Source: Lachnospiraceae bacterium
Lineage (GTDB): Bacteria > Bacillota_A > Clostridia > Lachnospirales > Lachnospiraceae
Direction of reading: 5' to 3'
DNA: 6,321 nt
Assembly (NCBI GenBank): GCA_017613595.1
Contig: JAGADM010000040.1
Location: forward strand, 1-6,321
The notes under the pieces were generated by a model. The model was not told the origin of the DNA and did no database searches. It saw nothing but the letters and a program-made list of their open reading frames with translations. Below are positions 5,254 to 6,321 of this stretch, in pieces. Each line of letters begins with the position of its first letter. Position 1 is the first letter of the stretch. The translations under genes and the position numbers were made by a program.

Positions 5254-6321
5254 AATCAGAAAAAGAAGAAACTTTTCGGACTGAAGCGAAAGCATTTCAT
5301 CATCGCGCTTCTCTCGCTGTGCGGCGCCCTGGTGATTGCGGAGGTTGTGCTCTTAGCGGTCACATTTTCCAAAAAGAAGAGCCCGAAGAACGGGAAGAAT
5401 GAACCAACGGTAACCGGGGAAGCCGGGGAGCAGACAGAACATGAAAAGAAAGCGTATGTATGGAGACCGGTGAAATATCGGGAGACGCTGTACGGCAATC
5501 TGACGGAGGATCTGACAATCGAATATGACAATCAGGGGCGCATCAAACACATTACGGGGGCCTCGGGCGAGCTGAGCATGGAGTACACGCTTACCTATGA
5601 GCAGAGCGGCGTGATTATGACAGTCGTCGACGAGGACGGCGAGAAAGAAGTGTATTTTTTTCGGGACCTTTATGAACAGCTGACCGGGGAGAGTTCTTTC
5701 CGTGTCAAGACAGGAGAATATGAACTGGAGCGCGACGAGCAGGGCTATTGGAAGCGTGTCGTTTATAAGATTACCGAGAACAGGCTGGTTACCGTTTACG
5801 GACGTGATTTTGTGTATGACGATGCGGGAAGGATGGCAGGCTATACTGACTGGAAGATGGTCTCGGATTTTCAGCCCGAAGAAACCGCCCAGAACGCATG
5901 TACCTATGCGTATGATGAACAGGGAAGAATCAGCCGGGTTGAAGTGAAGCTGTTAAATTTGATCATGTCCTATCCGAGTCCCGGCGAATATGTGTATGAA
6001 TACGGTGACGGTTGGAAGACAGAGACCAGATACGTCGACGGAGAGGCGGTGACTGTGACCAGATGGGATTATTTCGAAGGCGGAACGCTTTTTGTAACTG
6101 ATTACAGTCAGAATGATCCGGAGGAGGCGACCCGGAAAATCGGCTGGATATTTAAGATGCCCGATAGTTACACAGGTATTGTGGGAGAGGAGAAAACCAC
6201 TTCACCGACATTTGAGTCACTTGGAAATTTGGAGTACACCGTCTCTTATGACGAGAAAAAGGGAGTGGCACAAATGATTCTTCGGAACCGCGCAATGGGA
6301 GCAGAGCAGGTTGCGAAAAAG
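5251..6321 (+). CDS. Second membrane-anchored YD-like repeat protein, 3' end outside window
   Basis: From ATG 5251 the frame is open to the last base, giving 357 residues with no stop, so the gene continues beyond the window. The layout copies the preceding protein: a basic start (NQKKKKLFGLKRK), one hydrophobic segment at about 15-39, a Lys, Gly and Glu-rich linker at about 40-68, and a long, probably extracellular, Tyr-rich domain. Aligning the first 42 or so residues by eye gives about 24 identities with the upstream protein, including the shared VIAExVLLAxTF pattern. YD-like units appear at EYDNQGRI 91-98, VYDDAGRM 188-195, AYDEQGRI 220-227, EYGDGWK 250-256 and SYDEKKG 332-338. Outside the anchor and the repeats the two proteins are quite different, so any duplication is old. 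The function is unknown. Seven T within the gene at 5655-5661 stay in frame. Confidence 0.75.
   Translation, partial: MNQKKKKLFGLKRKHFIIALLSLCGALVIAEVVLLAVTFSKKKSPKNGKNEPTVTGEAGEQTEHEKKAYVWRPVKYRETLYGNLTEDLTIEYDNQGRIKHITGASGELSMEYTLTYEQSGVIMTVVDEDGEKEVYFFRDLYEQLTGESSFRVKTGEYELERDEQGYWKRVVYKITENRLVTVYGRDFVYDDAGRMAGYTDWKMVSDFQPEETAQNACTYAYDEQGRISRVEVKLLNLIMSYPSPGEYVYEYGDGWKTETRYVDGEAVTVTRWDYFEGGTLFVTDYSQNDPEEATRKIGWIFKMPDSYTGIVGEEKTTSPTFESLGNLEYTVSYDEKKGVAQMILRNRAMGAEQVAKK

Noticed and set aside
3930..6321. RHS or polymorphic toxin locus
   Set aside because: The YD-like units are sparse and degenerate, the proteins are far shorter than RHS proteins, no RHS core motif or C-terminal toxin domain is visible, and no immunity-like gene is seen.

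Overview
The window holds the complete acetate-forming gene pair pta-ackA, flanked by genes for membrane and envelope proteins. All genes lie on the + strand. The organism looks like a low-to-mid-GC Gram-positive anaerobe of the Clostridia, possibly near Lachnospiraceae. The reasons are the pta-then-ackA order, clostridial-type Pta and AckA sequences, purine-rich Shine-Dalgarno sites, a DUF975-type membrane protein, and small membrane-anchored YD-repeat-like proteins. This is an inference from gene content and could not be tested by a database search.

Layout. Positions 1-399 are the 3' end of an unidentified multi-spanning membrane protein, closed by a strong intrinsic terminator (403-438). 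The gap at 439-575 carries three small inverted repeats, a good extended -10 promoter (486-514) and the pta ribosome binding site. pta (576-1571) and ackA (1635-2825) follow. They are separated by 63 bases holding a terminator-like hairpin placed just before the ackA ribosome binding site. A second strong terminator (2842-2875) closes the pair.

The ackA terminator is followed, after only 25 bases, by a second co-directional set. It comprises a DUF975-like membrane protein with an unusual soluble insert (2901-3917), a membrane-anchored protein with degenerate YD-like repeats that starts with GTG (3930-5192), and a related second anchored protein (5251 to beyond the window end). The tight spacing suggests one transcript.

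How the genes work together. Pta converts acetyl-CoA and phosphate to acetyl phosphate, and AckA converts acetyl phosphate and ADP to acetate and ATP, so the pair supplies fermentative ATP. The downstream three genes have no visible metabolic link to acetate. They look like a separate cell-envelope module of unknown function. This DUF975 plus tandem YD-like pair is the least familiar part of the window. No RNA genes, CRISPR arrays, insertion sequences or attachment sites were seen, and no gene-free stretch exceeds 300 bases.
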